DNA from: Planctomycetaceae bacterium
GTDB lineage: Bacteria; Planctomycetota; Planctomycetia; Pirellulales; UBA1268
Assembly: GCA_902629495.1 (NCBI GenBank)
Contig: CACORA010000038.1
Span: 1 to 15,869, forward strand
Reading direction: 5' to 3'
Length of the DNA stretch: 15,869 nt
In this document: positions 14,956 through 15,869 of the stretch, one piece after another
Position numbering within the stretch: position 1 is the first letter of the stretch
How the letters are laid out: each line of letters opens with the position of its first letter
The notes under the pieces: model-generated
What the model saw: the letters and a program-made list of their open reading frames with translations, nothing else
Database searches by the model: none
Told to the model about the DNA's origin: nothing
Program-made: the position numbers and the translations under genes

Positions 14956-15869
14956 ATGATTGCTTGGCAACATGCAGTTGTATTTTGTGCAATGTGTATT
15001 TTTTTCCACGGTCCTGCACTGGCACGTGATGCAGCGAAGATTGTCTTTCTTTCCGGCAAGCCAAGTCATGGTCTCATGAAGCATGAGCATCGAGCCGGGA
15101 ATATGATCCTGGCTGATGCCCTTGTGCGTTCTGGTTTAAATGTCGAACCGATTGTGGTGCCACGCGTTGGCTACCCTGAGGATCCAGCGATTCTTGAAGA
15201 TGCAGCGACGATTGTGATTTTTTGCACCGGTCATAGAGGTCATATCCTCAACCCGCATCTCGATGAGTTTGACACGTATATGAAAGCTGGCACGGGAGTC
15301 GTGATGATCCACTGGGCGACAGAAGCAGAGAAGGGACAGCCCGGTGAAAAGTTTTTGGAATGGATGGGGGGGTTTTGTGACCTGAATTGGTCTGTCAATC
15401 CTCATTGGACGCCGCACTTCAAAGACTTTCCAGATCATCCGATTACCCGTGGCATTCAACCATTTCGTGTGGATGATGAGTGGTATTACCACATGCGTTT
15501 TGTAAAGGACATGAAAGGTGTGACATCGATTCTTGCTGATCTCCCACCTGCATCAACGCTTCGTCGACCCGATGGCGATCGAAGTGGAAACCCAACGGTC
15601 CGGAGGGCTGTTGCAGCAGGGGAGCAGCAGACGGTTGCATGGGCTTATGAACGTCCAACGGGTGGTCGTGGCTTTGGTTTCACTGGAGCACACAATCATG
15701 TGAGTTGGCAAAATAAAAACTTTCGCACGGTTGTACTGAACGCCATTCTCTGGACAGCGAATGTTGACGTGCCCAAAGGCGGTTGCCCATCGCCGACTGT
15801 GAGCGATTTGCAAATCAAAGAGAATCTTGACGACACCAAGCCTCACAAGAAGACCCCGGTGAAGGCTGA
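14956..15869 (+). CDS. Secreted ThuA-like domain protein, 3' end beyond window
   Basis: At least 304 residues; the frame is still open at the right edge (the final TGA is out of frame). ATG 14956 follows a purine-rich site (GAGG and GGGAG) 15 bases after the dehydrogenase stop. Residues 1-23 form a signal peptide ending in ALA. The rest is a ThuA/glutamine-amidotransferase-like fold: KIVFLSGKPSHGLMKHEH near 28-45, IVIFCTGHRGH near 86-96, GVVMIHWATEAE near 114-125, PITRGI near 162, WYYHMRF near 176 and GFGFTGAHNHVSW near 239-251, then FRTVVLNAILWTANVDVP. It lacks the Cys-His-Glu triad of true amidotransferases, as ThuA proteins do. In Sinorhizobium ThuA/ThuB work with 3-keto sugars from trehalose; that this one acts on a sugar oxidised by the dehydrogenase is inference. 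The lysine-rich tail near 293-304 is probably close to the C terminus. Confidence 0.88.
   Translation, partial: MIAWQHAVVFCAMCIFFHGPALARDAAKIVFLSGKPSHGLMKHEHRAGNMILADALVRSGLNVEPIVVPRVGYPEDPAILEDAATIVIFCTGHRGHILNPHLDEFDTYMKAGTGVVMIHWATEAEKGQPGEKFLEWMGGFCDLNWSVNPHWTPHFKDFPDHPITRGIQPFRVDDEWYYHMRFVKDMKGVTSILADLPPASTLRRPDGDRSGNPTVRRAVAAGEQQTVAWAYERPTGGRGFGFTGAHNHVSWQNKNFRTVVLNAILWTANVDVPKGGCPSPTVSDLQIKENLDDTKPHKKTPVKA

Noticed and set aside
15867..15869. TGA at the very end as the stop of the ThuA-like gene
   Set aside because: It is out of frame: codons counted from ATG 14956 end with GCT at 15865-15867 and leave two bases.

Overview
The window reads as chromosomal DNA of a planctomycete (Planctomycetota, probably Pirellulales-like; the order is inference). 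The case rests on family content. There is a DUF1598 protein at the left edge. At the right edge is an operon with a Pirellula/Verrucomicrobium-type heme-binding domain, the matching putative membrane-bound dehydrogenase domain and a ThuA-like protein. A bacterial-type EF-P sits beside its lysine aminomutase. Signs of a Gram-negative envelope are CMP-Kdo synthetase (KdsB), GlmS and two outer-membrane beta-barrel genes. Base composition looks uniform and I see no transposase, phage gene or CRISPR array.

Layout. 1-1228: 3' part of a DUF1598 gene (+). 1241-3259: usp and epmB on the minus strand, probably co-transcribed as epmB-usp. 3322-3891: efp (+), divergent from epmB. 3895-4731: kdsB (-), convergent with efp and ending 3 bases from its stop. 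4796-6679: glmS (+), divergent from kdsB. 6734-6941: tRNA-Leu(CAG) and tRNA-Lys(UUU). 7104-9986: a beta-barrel gene (-), a lone 2-oxo-4-pentenoate-hydratase-type gene (+), and a second, frameshifted copy of the beta-barrel gene (-). 10438-11199: a six-helix DUF6498 membrane protein (+). 11384-15869: a three-gene plus-strand operon encoding a HEAT/cytochrome c protein, a secreted beta-propeller dehydrogenase with a C-terminal beta-rich domain, and a secreted ThuA-like protein that runs off the right edge.

How the genes work together. EpmB makes (R)-beta-lysine, which EpmA (not in the window) attaches to Lys34 of EF-P; both EpmB and the modifiable lysine are present. GlmS and KdsB feed UDP-GlcNAc and Kdo into peptidoglycan and lipopolysaccharide. 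This fits a diderm envelope into which the beta-barrel proteins would insert. The right-hand operon looks like an extracytoplasmic sugar-oxidation module: the propeller protein would oxidise a sugar, the cytochrome would take the electrons, and the ThuA-like protein would act on the oxidised product. Family membership supports the domains; the sugar and the route are inference.

The most unusual items are four: the tandem beta-barrel paralogues with a 7-base net deletion in one copy; a short palindrome kept about 140 bases upstream of both; the split and reordered dehydrogenase/heme-domain operon; and paired perfect palindromes in the leader of that operon.
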